This document shows, piece after piece, positions 17,044-24,842 of a stretch of DNA of 64,000 nucleotides (within the stretch, counting starts at the first letter, position 1; each line of letters opens with the position of its first letter). The stretch lies in assembly GCF_025215075.1 (NCBI RefSeq), contig NZ_JAOBTH010000029.1, positions 1 to 64,000 of the forward strand, written 5' to 3'. The translations under genes and the position numbers were made by a program. A model generated the notes under the pieces. The model saw only the letters and a program-made list of their open reading frames with translations. It did no database searches and was not told where the DNA came from. Origin of the DNA: Tenacibaculum haliotis (GTDB taxonomy: Bacteria > Bacteroidota > Bacteroidia > Flavobacteriales > Flavobacteriaceae).

Positions 17044-17937
17044 ATGAGTACATTAAAAATAACATTACAAGAAACAAATAACGAAACCATTCTTAAATTT
17101 GTAAGTAACACAATTTTAGTAAACGGTGGTAGTTACGAGTTTAACAATATAGACGACGCTAAAAACTCACCTTTAGCGCAACAACTTTTTTACCTTCCTT
17201 TTGTAAAGAAAATACTAATTACTGCAAATTTCATCGCTATTCAGCGTTTTGATATTGTTCAGTGGGAAGATGTTGAAGAAGAAGTTCGCGAACAAATAGA
17301 AAACTATTTACAAGAAGGTAATACCCTTGTACAAGAAGAAACAACGAAGAAAGATGCTGTTGAAGTATATGCTGAAGTTACTCCGAATCCGGCAGTAATG
17401 AAATTCGGTTCAAACAAAGCACTTACACAAACTGATGTTGAATTTAAAAACATTGAAGAGGCTAGTAAATCTTCACCTTTAGCAAAAGAATTATTCGGTT
17501 TCTCATTTGTAAAAGAAATCTTTATTTCTGAAAACTACGTATCTATTACAAAATACGATATGATAGAATGGAATGAAGTTCATCAAGAAATTCGTTCATT
17601 TATTAGAACCTACATTCAAGACGGAAAAACAATTATACAAGAACTTCCGAAACAACAAACAAAGCAAAATGTTGAAATTCCGAAGGAAGATTTAACAGAA
17701 ACTGAAGCTAAAATAGTTGATATTTTAGACGAATACATAAAGCCTGCTGTAGCTTCAGATGGAGGAAATATTGCCTTTCAATCTTACGATAAAGAAACAA
17801 AAAGAGTTAGCGTAATTTTACAAGGTGCATGTAGCGGATGCCCATCATCAACTGTAACTTTAAAAAACGGTATCGAAACCATGCTAAAGGACATGCTACC
17901 AAATCAGATTAACGAAGTAGTTGCTATTAACGGATAA
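17044..17937 (+). CDS. NifU/Nfu-type iron-sulfur scaffold with duplicated N-domain
   Basis: 297 residues. Two Nfu N-terminal-type domains in tandem (about 1-95 and 115-205), sharing the order F-x-S-N, SPLA-L, F-VK-I-I, W-(D/E)V. Then a C-terminal NifU domain (about 220-297) with the cluster-binding motif GACSGCPSS. It would carry and deliver Fe-S clusters in the cytoplasm. The tandem N-domain is more than the minimum seen in Nfu proteins. First gene of a three-gene operon; ubiE follows after 12 bases. Confidence 0.9.
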   Translation: MSTLKITLQETNNETILKFVSNTILVNGGSYEFNNIDDAKNSPLAQQLFYLPFVKKILITANFIAIQRFDIVQWEDVEEEVREQIENYLQEGNTLVQEETTKKDAVEVYAEVTPNPAVMKFGSNKALTQTDVEFKNIEEASKSSPLAKELFGFSFVKEIFISENYVSITKYDMIEWNEVHQEIRSFIRTYIQDGKTIIQELPKQQTKQNVEIPKEDLTETEAKIVDILDEYIKPAVASDGGNIAFQSYDKETKRVSVILQGACSGCPSSTVTLKNGIETMLKDMLPNQINEVVAING

Positions 17938-17949
17938 TTTTAAAATTAC

Positions 17950-18678
17950 ATGTCAAAAACAATCAAGCCCTACAAGGATTCTGAATTAGGAAAAAAAGAA
18001 CAAGTAGCCAAAATGTTCGATAATATTTCTGAAGATTATGACGGATTAAACCGCGTTATCTCATTAGGAATTGATGTTAGTTGGCGAAAAAAAGTAGTAA
18101 AATTAGTTGGTGAGAATAACCCACAACAAATTTTAGACATTGCTACCGGAACAGGTGATTTGGCTTTAATGATGGCAAAATTAAATCCTAAAAAAATTAC
18201 TGGTTTAGATATTTCTACAGGAATGCTAGAAGTTGGTAAGCAAAAAATAGCAAAGGCTAACTTAAGTGATAAAATTGAAATGATTGTTGGAGATAGTGAA
18301 AACATGCCTTTTGAAGACAATACTTTTGATGCTATTACTGTTTCTTTTGGTGTTCGTAATTTTGAAAACCTTGACAAAGGATTAACTGAAATATTACGTG
18401 TTTTAAAACCTGGAGGTAAATTTGTAGTCTTAGAAACTTCTAACCCTACTAAATTTCCTTTTAAACAAGGTTATAAATTTTACACCAATTATATTTTACC
18501 AATCATTGGTAAAATATTCTCAAAAGACAAGGTAGCTTATTCCTATTTATCAGAAAGTGCTAATTCTTTTCCGTTTGGAGAAGCCTTTAACAATATTTTA
18601 CAAAAAAATGGGTTTAAGAGTGCAGAGAATTTACCTGTAACTTTTGGAGTTGCATCAATTTATATCGCTTTAAAATAA
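17950..18678 (+). CDS. ubiE: demethylmenaquinone methyltransferase
   Basis: 242 residues, class I SAM-dependent methyltransferase of the UbiE/MenG family. SAM-binding motif I is [15 protein letters not shown] (about 58-72), followed by family motifs GLDISTGML and [15 protein letters not shown]. It performs the last step of menaquinone synthesis; menaquinone is the respiratory quinone of Bacteroidetes. The porT start is one base after its stop. Confidence 0.95.
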   Translation: MSKTIKPYKDSELGKKEQVAKMFDNISEDYDGLNRVISLGIDVSWRKKVVKLVGENNPQQILDIATGTGDLALMMAKLNPKKITGLDISTGMLEVGKQKIAKANLSDKIEMIVGDSENMPFEDNTFDAITVSFGVRNFENLDKGLTEILRVLKPGGKFVVLETSNPTKFPFKQGYKFYTNYILPIIGKIFSKDKVAYSYLSESANSFPFGEAFNNILQKNGFKSAENLPVTFGVASIYIALK

Positions 18679-18679
18679 T

Positions 18680-19381
18680 ATGTTAAAAAAACTGTTGCTT
18701 TTCGGATTTTTTGGATTTTTCACAATAACCTTTCAGGCGCAAAGGGAAAAAATTTTAAACTTACCTAGTTTTGATAAACCAATATTTCATTACGGGTTTT
18801 ATTTAGGACTAAATAATAATGGCTACAAAGTAGCGTATAAACCGAGTACATTTAGCAACGCTGAAATAGAAGTTTCGTCATCTATTGGATTTAATGTTGG
18901 GCTAATTGCAGATTTAAAATTACACAACAATGTTAATTTACGTTTTGAGCCAGGTTTAATTTCAAACACCAAAACGTTACGATTTAAGCATATTGCAGGA
19001 GCAGAAAATGTAAAAACAAGAGAAGTAGGTGCAACCTATTTACATTTACCTTTAATATTTAAATTAAGTACTAATAGAGTCAATAATCTAAGACCTTATG
19101 TATTAGGGGGTGTATCTTACGATTATAATTTTTCTAGCAATGAAGATAATAGCAATGATAATTTTGCAGGACAGTTTAGAACTAGCTCTAGTAACTTTAT
19201 GTATGAACTTGGTATTGGTGTAGACTTTTATCTTAGTTACTTTAAGTTCTCACCATCTATTAGAGGAATCTTCGCAATTAACAACGAAGCTATAAACGAT
19301 AACAAACCTTTAAGTCAATGGACAGACCCTATTGACTTTTTAGGAACAAGAGGTGTATTTCTTCACTTATCTTTCGAATAA
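18680..19381 (+). CDS. porT: PorT/SprT-family outer-membrane protein of the type IX secretion system
   Basis: 233 residues. Signal peptide 1-20 (TFQAQ). The rest forms an eight-strand-type outer-membrane beta-barrel (PorT family) with FHYGFYLGLNNNGYKV, LRFEPGLISNTKTLRF and LHLPLIFKLS. PorT/SprT is required for type IX secretion and gliding in Flavobacteriia. Adjacency to ubiE, as I recall it for flavobacterial sprT, supports the call. It could instead be another small porin of the same fold. Confidence 0.78.
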   Translation: MLKKLLLFGFFGFFTITFQAQREKILNLPSFDKPIFHYGFYLGLNNNGYKVAYKPSTFSNAEIEVSSSIGFNVGLIADLKLHNNVNLRFEPGLISNTKTLRFKHIAGAENVKTREVGATYLHLPLIFKLSTNRVNNLRPYVLGGVSYDYNFSSNEDNSNDNFAGQFRTSSSNFMYELGIGVDFYLSYFKFSPSIRGIFAINNEAINDNKPLSQWTDPIDFLGTRGVFLHLSFE

Positions 19382-19383
19382 TA

Positions 19384-19412
19384 AAAAAGCTACTGTTACA
19401 GTAGCTTTTTTT
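19384..19412 (+). terminator. terminator after porT
   Basis: AAAAAGCTACTG/CAGTAGCTTTTT stem with a 3-base loop, directly after the porT stop. Confidence 0.9.
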
Positions 19413-19433
19413 ATGCCTTACTTTTACTTCACT

Positions 19434-19510
19434 TTAAAAAACAAAAATGGCTTCCGTTTCCGAAAGCCATTTAAAATAACTGATTAAATAGATCCCCCCG
19501 AATCTATCTT
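19434..19510 (-). ncRNA. putative small RNA, unit 2 of a tandem pair (G-run loop)
   Basis: Minus strand. A hairpin ATAGAT/ATCTAT (19488-19493 with 19502-19507) exposes a TCGGGGGG loop. After 15 bases comes a terminator hairpin AAATGGCTT/AAGCCATTT (19445-19472) and a T-tract. The core matches unit 1 closely while the terminator sequence differs. No separate TAnnTTTG promoter was found, so it may be made by read-through or processing. Boundaries are estimates. Confidence 0.5.
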
Positions 19511-19555
19511 CTTTATTATAGACACTAATAGTTTATATAAGTCACTAATTATTTA

Positions 19556-19661
19556 AAATAAAAATGACCATCTTTCGATGGTCATAGCAGTAAAGAAATA
19601 AATCTTTACCTATAAGATAGAAGTCCCCCGAAATCTATCATTTATTGTTATTTCTATTGAT
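19556..19661 (-). ncRNA. putative small RNA, unit 1 of a tandem pair (G-run loop)
   Basis: Minus strand, about 105 bases. Three stem-loops in order: GATAGA/TCTATC (19616-19621 with 19634-19639) with a loop containing TCGGGGGA; GTAAAGA/TCTTTAC; and the terminator ATGACCATC/GATGGTCAT (19564-19585), followed by TTTTTATTTT. A TATATTTG promoter lies just upstream. No ORF. Start inferred from the promoter. Could also be a structured 3' tail of the channel mRNA. Confidence 0.55.
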
Positions 19662-19667
19662 TCTTGA

Positions 19668-19675
19668 CAAATATA
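19668..19675 (-). promoter_or_regulatory. -7 promoter motif of the tandem small RNAs
   Basis: TATATTTG on the minus strand, identical to the -7 box of the tRNA genes in this window. It starts about 20 bases after the channel gene stop, implying a transcript separate from the channel mRNA. The -33 box is poor. Confidence 0.5.
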
Positions 19676-19695
19676 TAAGAAAAAGTCGAAATCTA

Positions 19696-20514
19696 TTAGT
19701 TTTTAACAACTATTTTACTGTCTACCACGTCTTTAATAGGAAAAACTACCTTTTCATCAGCTGTTGCAACCGTTAAACAGATATTATCTATTGCAATGAC
19801 AACTCCCTCAACATCACCTATGATAACTTTTTTTCCTATACTGACGTTTTTTCTTGAATAATACCCATAAAGTAGTCTTGCAACAACTTCTTTAGCTCCT
19901 AAACCAAATGCCAATGTAAATGCTAAAAGAACAGAACCTATTAAAAGAGTTAAATTACTTTTTATTACTGATGTATCTACTCCTGCTTGATCTAATGCTG
20001 TTATTGATAAAAAGACTACGATTAAATAAAAAGCAATATTCCCTACTAAGTTTCCTCCTGAAATTTCTAGAGATTTAAACATTGTTTGAACCGCTTTTTT
20101 AACCATGGTTCCTAAATAAGCACCAGCAACAAAAATTCCTAAGGCAGTTAATAATTTAGGTAAATAAGCAAAGAAACTTTTTATCCCGTCAGAAACAACT
20201 TCTAATCCGAATATATTCGAACCAGCCATTACAAACGTTAGTATTAAAAACCATTTTAATACTGCCAGTATTGCATTTGTTAAAACAATATTAATCGTCG
20301 AATTTCCAAAAATTTCTGTTTTACTTAATTTTTTAGACCATTCGTCAATCTTTGTTTTACTTAAAGCTTTTCTTACTATAAATAAGAAAAATTTAATAAT
20401 TAGCCAAGCGAAAACCACAAAGCCAATAAACCCAAGGGCAGTTGGTAACGAATCGACAATATCTTGAAAAATATCTTTAAAAGGTTTTAAAATATCAATT
20501 TGTAATGCAATCAT
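19696..20514 (-). CDS. mechanosensitive-channel-like membrane protein (CmpX / conserved TM-helix type)
   Basis: 272 residues with about five membrane helices. It contains repeats of the conserved-TM-helix type (LPKLLTALGIFVAGAYLG; LLIGSVLLAFTLAFGLGAKEVVARLLYGYY) and ends in a small beta domain (IGKKVIIGDVEGVVIAID), as in MscS relatives. Likely an inner-membrane channel or tension sensor responding to osmotic or envelope stress. Last gene of an operon behind an ECF sigma factor and a 64-residue protein. Confidence 0.82.
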   Translation of the reverse strand: MIALQIDILKPFKDIFQDIVDSLPTALGFIGFVVFAWLIIKFFLFIVRKALSKTKIDEWSKKLSKTEIFGNSTINIVLTNAILAVLKWFLILTFVMAGSNIFGLEVVSDGIKSFFAYLPKLLTALGIFVAGAYLGTMVKKAVQTMFKSLEISGGNLVGNIAFYLIVVFLSITALDQAGVDTSVIKSNLTLLIGSVLLAFTLAFGLGAKEVVARLLYGYYSRKNVSIGKKVIIGDVEGVVIAIDNICLTVATADEKVVFPIKDVVDSKIVVKN

Positions 20515-20545
20515 AACTACTGTATTGTGTTAGTTTTATATTTGG

Positions 20546-20740
20546 TTATTCGGTATCTTTAGAATCTTTTTTAGACGCACCACCTCCAAATAAATCAGCG
20601 ATTGTACTTGGGTATTTCACCACAAATAAATCAGCCATATCTATCGATAGCTTTATCATTGCCACATCATTTAGTACTTTTCCTTTTAGTACCTCTGGCA
20701 ACTCTTCATTATGTAATATTTTCTTAAATGGATTCTCCAT
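20546..20740 (-). CDS. conserved small protein of unknown function in a sigma-factor operon
   Basis: 64 residues, begins MENPFKKILHNEELPEVLKG. Mostly helical, no signal peptide or clear membrane helix, with a Gly/Lys/Asp-rich tail. It starts five bases after the sigma factor stop and ends 31 bases before the channel gene, so it is co-translated with both. By position it could regulate the sigma factor, but it has no anti-sigma motif that I recognise. Confidence 0.75.
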   Translation of the reverse strand: MENPFKKILHNEELPEVLKGKVLNDVAMIKLSIDMADLFVVKYPSTIADLFGGGASKKDSKDTE

Positions 20741-20745
20741 AATTA

Positions 20746-21318
20746 TTACAGTGCGTTATATGCTTTTATAACTTTTTCTTTTGCTCTTTTTAAACGCATT
20801 TTTACTGCGCTATCCCCTATTTCTAATGCTCCTGATATTTCTTTAATACTCATATCATCTTGATATTTCATTAAAAGAATCATTTTTTCAGAAACAGCAA
20901 TTACTTCTAAGGCTTTTGCTAATTTATCAGCTTTTAATTCAAATAATGCAGCATCATCAATTTCATCTTCATTACTTTCTTCTTTAATAGTATCAGTTAC
21001 AACGGTTACTTTTTCTTTTTTCTTCTCTTTATTTCTTTGCACATAATTTACGCAGAAATTATAGGTGAAAGAATACAGCCAGGTCGAAAACTTAGACTTT
21101 CCTTTAAAAGTTCTCAGTTTTACAAATAAGCGAATAAATACATCATGTGTTAAATCTTGTGCTTCTTCCTTGTTTTTAGAAAAACCATAACACTTATTAT
21201 ATACAACACTAGCGTAACGGTCATATAAAACAGCGAATAAATGAGTATCATTTTTTTCTACTATTTTACTAACCAGCGCTTCATCACTTAGTTTTGTATC
21301 CTCAGTACTTTTCAACAA
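20746..21318 (-). CDS. ECF-type RNA polymerase sigma factor
   Basis: 190 residues. Sigma-70 region 2 (about 20-90: LYDRYASVVYNKCYGF, EAQDLTHDVFIRLFVKLRTFKGKSKFSTWLY), an acidic linker, then region 4 (about 130-185: DDMSIKEISGALEIGDSAVKMRLKRAKEKV). There is no in-frame ATG before region 2 and a TAG lies immediately upstream. Translation therefore probably starts at TTG 21318 or the next TTG at 21315, which would keep expression low. First gene of the sigma / 64-residue protein / channel operon and divergent from rpoD. No classical anti-sigma gene is adjacent. Confidence 0.9.
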   Translation of the reverse strand: MLKSTEDTKLSDEALVSKIVEKNDTHLFAVLYDRYASVVYNKCYGFSKNKEEAQDLTHDVFIRLFVKLRTFKGKSKFSTWLYSFTYNFCVNYVQRNKEKKKEKVTVVTDTIKEESNEDEIDDAALFELKADKLAKALEVIAVSEKMILLMKYQDDMSIKEISGALEIGDSAVKMRLKRAKEKVIKAYNAL

Positions 21319-21539
21319 CTAATTATAGTTCTTATGTTATAGTTTTGGCTTGCAATTAATTTAGACACCTTTATATAAAAAAGGTCACTATTTCTTCTTT
21401 TTAAGAAAACAAATTTAACGTTTCTTTAACGATTATAAAATTTAAATAAAAAAGATTTATTTTTTTGTAACATTATTAAAGCAGCATACGTATAAGATAG
21501 TGTAGACCGATTGATGAATTAAAAATATTACTTAATTAG

Positions 21540-22403
21540 ATGAGACAACTAAAGATTACCAAGCAGGTTACTAATAGAGAAACCGCATCATTAGATAAAT
21601 ATTTACAAGAAATAGGAAAAGTAGATTTAATTACTGCTGATGAAGAAGTAGAGTTAGCACAAAGAATTAAAGCTGGTGACCAAAGAGCCTTAGAAAAATT
21701 AACGAAGGCCAACTTACGTTTCGTTGTTTCGGTAGCAAAGCAATACCAAAACCAAGGATTAACATTGCCTGATTTAATTAATGAAGGTAATTTAGGGTTA
21801 ATTAAAGCCGCAAAACGTTTTGATGAAACTCGTGGTTTTAAATTTATCTCATACGCTGTATGGTGGATTCGTCAATCTATATTACAAGCATTAGCAGAAC
21901 AATCTCGTATTGTACGTTTACCGTTAAACAAGATTGGTTCTATCAATAAAATTAACAAAATGTATGCCTTTTTAGAGCAAGAAAACGAAAGACCTCCAAG
22001 TCCTGAAGAAATTGCTAAAAAGTTAGACATGACAGTTAATGACGTAAAAGAGTCTATGAAAAATTCTGGTCGTCACGTATCAATGGATGCGCCATTAATT
22101 GAAGGAGAAGATTCTAACTTATATGATGTATTAAATTCAGGTGAATCTCCAAATCCTGACAAAACATTATTACACGAATCTTTACGTATAGAAATTAACC
22201 GTGCCTTAGAAACATTAACTCCTCGTGAAGCTGATGTTGTTAAACTATACTTCGGTTTAGGTGAACACCAACCAATGACTTTAGAAGAAATTGGAGAAAC
22301 GTTCGATTTAACTCGTGAGCGTGTGCGTCAAATTAAAGAAAAAGCAATCCGTAGATTAAAGCATACATCTCGTAGTAAAATATTAATGACTTACTTAGGC
22401 TAG
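21540..22403 (+). CDS. rpoD: primary RNA polymerase sigma factor
   Basis: 287 residues, the short Bacteroidetes form lacking region 1.1. Region 1.2 ([25 protein letters not shown]), region 2 ([47 protein letters not shown]), region 3, and region 4 with the helix-turn-helix [25 protein letters not shown] are all present. In this phylum it reads promoters of the TTG/TAnnTTTG type, which fits the motifs seen throughout this window. Confidence 0.96.
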   Translation: MRQLKITKQVTNRETASLDKYLQEIGKVDLITADEEVELAQRIKAGDQRALEKLTKANLRFVVSVAKQYQNQGLTLPDLINEGNLGLIKAAKRFDETRGFKFISYAVWWIRQSILQALAEQSRIVRLPLNKIGSINKINKMYAFLEQENERPPSPEEIAKKLDMTVNDVKESMKNSGRHVSMDAPLIEGEDSNLYDVLNSGESPNPDKTLLHESLRIEINRALETLTPREADVVKLYFGLGEHQPMTLEEIGETFDLTRERVRQIKEKAIRRLKHTSRSKILMTYLG

Positions 22404-22481
22404 GGATCATAAACCTCTTCTGGTATCTCACTTATAAAAATCTGTTTATATTTTAAACAAAGTGTTTTTTTAGACTTAAAC

Positions 22482-22510
22482 GTCATGCTGAATTTATTTC
22501 AGCATCGCAT
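22482..22510. repeat. REP-like palindromic repeat, single unit
   Basis: Begins GTCATGCTGAA and ends TTCAGCATC; GCTGAA/TTCAGC form a stem. Same family as the paired element at 59486-59568. Lies 78 bases after rpoD. Confidence 0.6.
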
Positions 22511-22609
22511 AAAACTAAGAACTACGGTAAATAAGAATGCAAAACTAAAATAAGTTTAGTTTGATGGATTCGGTTTTTTAACGAAAAAATATTTTTAAAT
22601 AAAATTACA

Positions 22610-22641
22610 AAACTCTCGAATTAATTTTCGGGAGTTTTTTT
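22610..22641 (+). terminator. terminator, probably of the rpoD transcript
   Basis: AAAACTCtCGAA pairs with TTCGgGAGTTTT around a short loop, with a T run after it. It is about 200 bases beyond the rpoD stop. Confidence 0.75.
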
Positions 22642-22647
22642 ATTTGA

Positions 22648-22724
22648 AGCCTTTTCCTGCTTTCACTACTCGCTTTTTTCTCATCCTTCAAAAAAGAGCT
22701 CACACAAACCGTTCAATCAGGGCT
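22648..22724. repeat. palindromic intergenic repeat, short copy
   Basis: Starts AGCCTTTTCCTGC and ends CAATCAGGGCT. The ends (AGCC...GGCT) and the interior (CTTTTTT...AAAAAAG) pair, so it folds into one long imperfect hairpin. A 138-base relative lies at 52610-52747. The remaining bases of the rpoD-rpe gap hold no gene. Confidence 0.6.
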
Positions 22725-22780
22725 AAACATATTTATAAATTTTATTACTTTACCATAGTTTCTTGCAAAGTCGAATTAAG

Positions 22781-22788
22781 TATCTTTG
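22781..22788 (+). promoter_or_regulatory. -7 motif of rpe
   Basis: TATCTTTG, 28 bases before the rpe ATG; a TTG lies 15 bases upstream, a short spacer. Confidence 0.5.
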
Positions 22789-22816
22789 CATAAAATAACA
22801 ACACAACAACAAACTA

Positions 22817-23473
22817 ATGAGTAATTTAATTGCACCTTCAGTGTTAGCAGCAGATTTTGCTAACCTACAAAGAGACATCGAAATGGTAAACAATAGTGAT
22901 GCCGATTGGTTTCATATTGATATTATGGATGGTGTATTTGTACCAAATATATCTTTCGGAATGCCAGTTTTAAAAGCGATTACAAAACACGCTAAAAAAA
23001 CAATCGATGTGCATTTAATGATTGTAAATCCAGATCAATACATTGAAACCTTTGCTAATTTAGGAGCAGATATTTTAACAGTACACTACGAAGCTTGTAC
23101 GCACGTACACAGAACAGTTCAGGCTATAAAAGCAGCAGGAATGAAAGCAGGAATAGCTTTAAACCCTCATACACCAATTGCTGTTTTAGAAGATATTATT
23201 CAAGATTTAGATTTGGTATGTATTATGAGTGTAAATCCTGGTTTTGGCGGACAATCATTTATTGAAAATACCTACAAGAAAATAAGTCAACTTAAACACC
23301 TTATTGAATTTTCAAAATCTGATTGTCAAATAGAAATTGACGGTGGAGTAACCAATAAAAACGCAAATCAACTTATCGAAGCAGGTGCTGATGTTTTAGT
23401 AGCTGGTAGTTATGTTTTTAAAAGTGACAACCCTACAGAAACGATTAAAAACTTAAAAGAATTAATCAACTAA
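22817..23473 (+). CDS. rpe: ribulose-phosphate 3-epimerase
   Basis: 218 residues, TIM barrel. It interconverts ribulose-5-phosphate and xylulose-5-phosphate in the pentose phosphate pathway. Metal/catalytic motifs: FHIDIMDGVFVPNISFG (about 33-49), DVHLMIVNP, VNPGFGGQSFI (about 140-150), EIDGGVT, and phosphate-binding VAGSYVF. Monocistronic. Confidence 0.96.
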   Translation: MSNLIAPSVLAADFANLQRDIEMVNNSDADWFHIDIMDGVFVPNISFGMPVLKAITKHAKKTIDVHLMIVNPDQYIETFANLGADILTVHYEACTHVHRTVQAIKAAGMKAGIALNPHTPIAVLEDIIQDLDLVCIMSVNPGFGGQSFIENTYKKISQLKHLIEFSKSDCQIEIDGGVTNKNANQLIEAGADVLVAGSYVFKSDNPTETIKNLKELIN

Positions 23474-23515
23474 AAAAAGGAGGAAAACTTAAAAATTTTC
23501 CTCCTTTTTTTTTTA
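23473..23515. terminator. bidirectional terminator between rpe and the CBS gene
   Basis: AAAAAAAGGAGGAAAA pairs with TTTTCCTCCTTTTTTT. A and T tracts flank both sides, so it can serve both convergent genes. Confidence 0.88.
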
Positions 23516-23932
23516 GAATTGAGCTATTAAATAGTTAATCAAATCTGTTGTGGTAACAATACCAACCAACTCGTTATTATCAACCACTGGTAATGCATGA
23601 AATTCTTTTTTTGCTAAAATTTCAGCAACTTCTTTTATGGTTGATGAAGAAGTAACAGTAACTAAATTTTTAGCCATTACCTGATCTATGGTAAACATAT
23701 TATAAACAACAGTATCTACATTAATTTCATCAATATCTACTGCATCAGCAAAACTTATTCTTAACAAATCAGTATAGCTTAACATTCCTTTTATTTCAGA
23801 ACCACTTACTACAGGAATGTGTCTTATTTTTTCTTTTTTAAATAACTTTTCAGCAAACATTAAATCGTCTGAACTACTTAATGTAATTACGTTTTTACTC
23901 ATAATAGCTGATACTGGCGTTCTTTTTTTCAT
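23513..23932 (-). CDS. CBS-domain pair protein
   Basis: 139 residues, two CBS motifs (about 8-62 and 78-137), each with the PVV...G(M/I)(L/V)...TDL pattern (HIPVVSGSEIKGMLSYTDL; ALPVVDNNELVGIVTTTDL). Stand-alone CBS pairs bind adenosine nucleotides and act as energy or ligand sensors; the target is unknown here. Divergent from a Crp-like regulator gene. Confidence 0.88.
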   Translation of the reverse strand: MKKRTPVSAIMSKNVITLSSSDDLMFAEKLFKKEKIRHIPVVSGSEIKGMLSYTDLLRISFADAVDIDEINVDTVVYNMFTIDQVMAKNLVTVTSSSTIKEVAEILAKKEFHALPVVDNNELVGIVTTTDLINYLIAQF

Positions 23933-24040
23933 CTTACTTTCAATTTATAGTTAATTACTACAACAAATTTCAGGAATAAAATCAATCAAAAATCTGATTA
24001 AAATCACACTCTTATCATTATTTTTTTTGTAAATTATCAA

Positions 24041-24691
24041 TTGAAAACGCTTATTAAATTGATACAAAAATTACAAAACCATTACGGATATTTATTTGAA
24101 ACCGAACTACTTGATGAAATAGCCTCAATAGCCACTTATAAAGAATTTAAAGAAGACGCTATTATTATTGATGTTGATAGTTATATGGTTGCTATACCCT
24201 TAATAATTAGTGGTGCTATTAAAATTTTAAGAGAAGATAAAGATGGTGACGAATTAGTGTTATATTATATAGAAAAAGGAGACACTTGTGCCATGACATT
24301 GTCTTGTTGTATCGGCAACACTAAAAGCAAGATAAAAGCTGTTGCTGAAACTGATGTTGCTTTATTTATGATTCCGAAAAACAAAATGTCAGAATGGTTA
24401 AGTAAGTATAAAAGTTGGCAAGAATATATTTTATTAAGCTATCATTCTAGACTTAACGAATTCATCGAAGCAGTAGATTCTATTGCCTTTTTAAATATGG
24501 ATGAACGCTTGTATAAATATTTAAAAGATAAAGCTATGGTTATTGGAAACGATGTTTTAAATGTTACGCATTTACAAATAGCCAATGATTTGCACACCTC
24601 TAGAGTTGTTATTTCTAGATTACTAAAAGCTTTAGAAAAGAAATCTAAAATAAAATTGAGTAGAAATCAAATAAAAATATTGGAGTTATAA
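24041..24691 (+). CDS. Crp/Fnr-family transcriptional regulator
   Basis: 216 residues. N-terminal cyclic-nucleotide-binding-type beta-roll (about 20-130) and a C-terminal winged helix (about 165-216: VTHLQIANDLHTSRVVISRLLKALEKK). There is no ATG before residue 48 and a stop lies 40 bases upstream in frame, so the start is taken as TTG at 24041. The roll holds a Cys cluster (DTCAMTLSCC, about 86-95) instead of the cAMP pocket signature, so the ligand may be redox- or metal-related. That is inference only. Promoter not evident. Confidence 0.88.
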   Translation: MKTLIKLIQKLQNHYGYLFETELLDEIASIATYKEFKEDAIIIDVDSYMVAIPLIISGAIKILREDKDGDELVLYYIEKGDTCAMTLSCCIGNTKSKIKAVAETDVALFMIPKNKMSEWLSKYKSWQEYILLSYHSRLNEFIEAVDSIAFLNMDERLYKYLKDKAMVIGNDVLNVTHLQIANDLHTSRVVISRLLKALEKKSKIKLSRNQIKILEL

Positions 24692-24726
24692 TTGTATTCA
24701 AATTTATACAAAACCTTTCTTAAAAC

Positions 24727-24760
24727 AAAAAAACGATGCTTTAAAAGCATCGTTTTTTTG
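24727..24760. terminator. bidirectional terminator (crp-like gene and tRNA-Arg)
   Basis: AAAAAAACGATGCTTT / AAAGCATCGTTTTTTT, nearly perfect, with runs of A and T on the two sides. Confidence 0.9.
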
Positions 24761-24834
24761 TGACCGCGAAGGGATTCGAACCCCCAACCCTCAGAGCCGA
24801 AATCTGATATTCTATCCAGTTGAACTACGCAGCC
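24761..24834 (-). tRNA. tRNA-Arg (UCG)
   Basis: Minus strand. Acceptor GGCTGCG/CGCGGTC (with wobble pairs), anticodon stem TCAGA/TCTGA with loop TTTCGGC giving TCG, and T loop TTCGAAT. No encoded CCA. It starts eight bases after the yqeY stop with no promoter in between, so it is probably processed from the yqeY transcript. Confidence 0.95.
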
Positions 24835-24842
24835 TTAATATA

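Noticed and set aside
18036-18377. Minus-strand 113-codon frame opposite ubiE
   Set aside because: Fully inside a confident methyltransferase gene; Pro/Ser/Lys-rich shadow translation.
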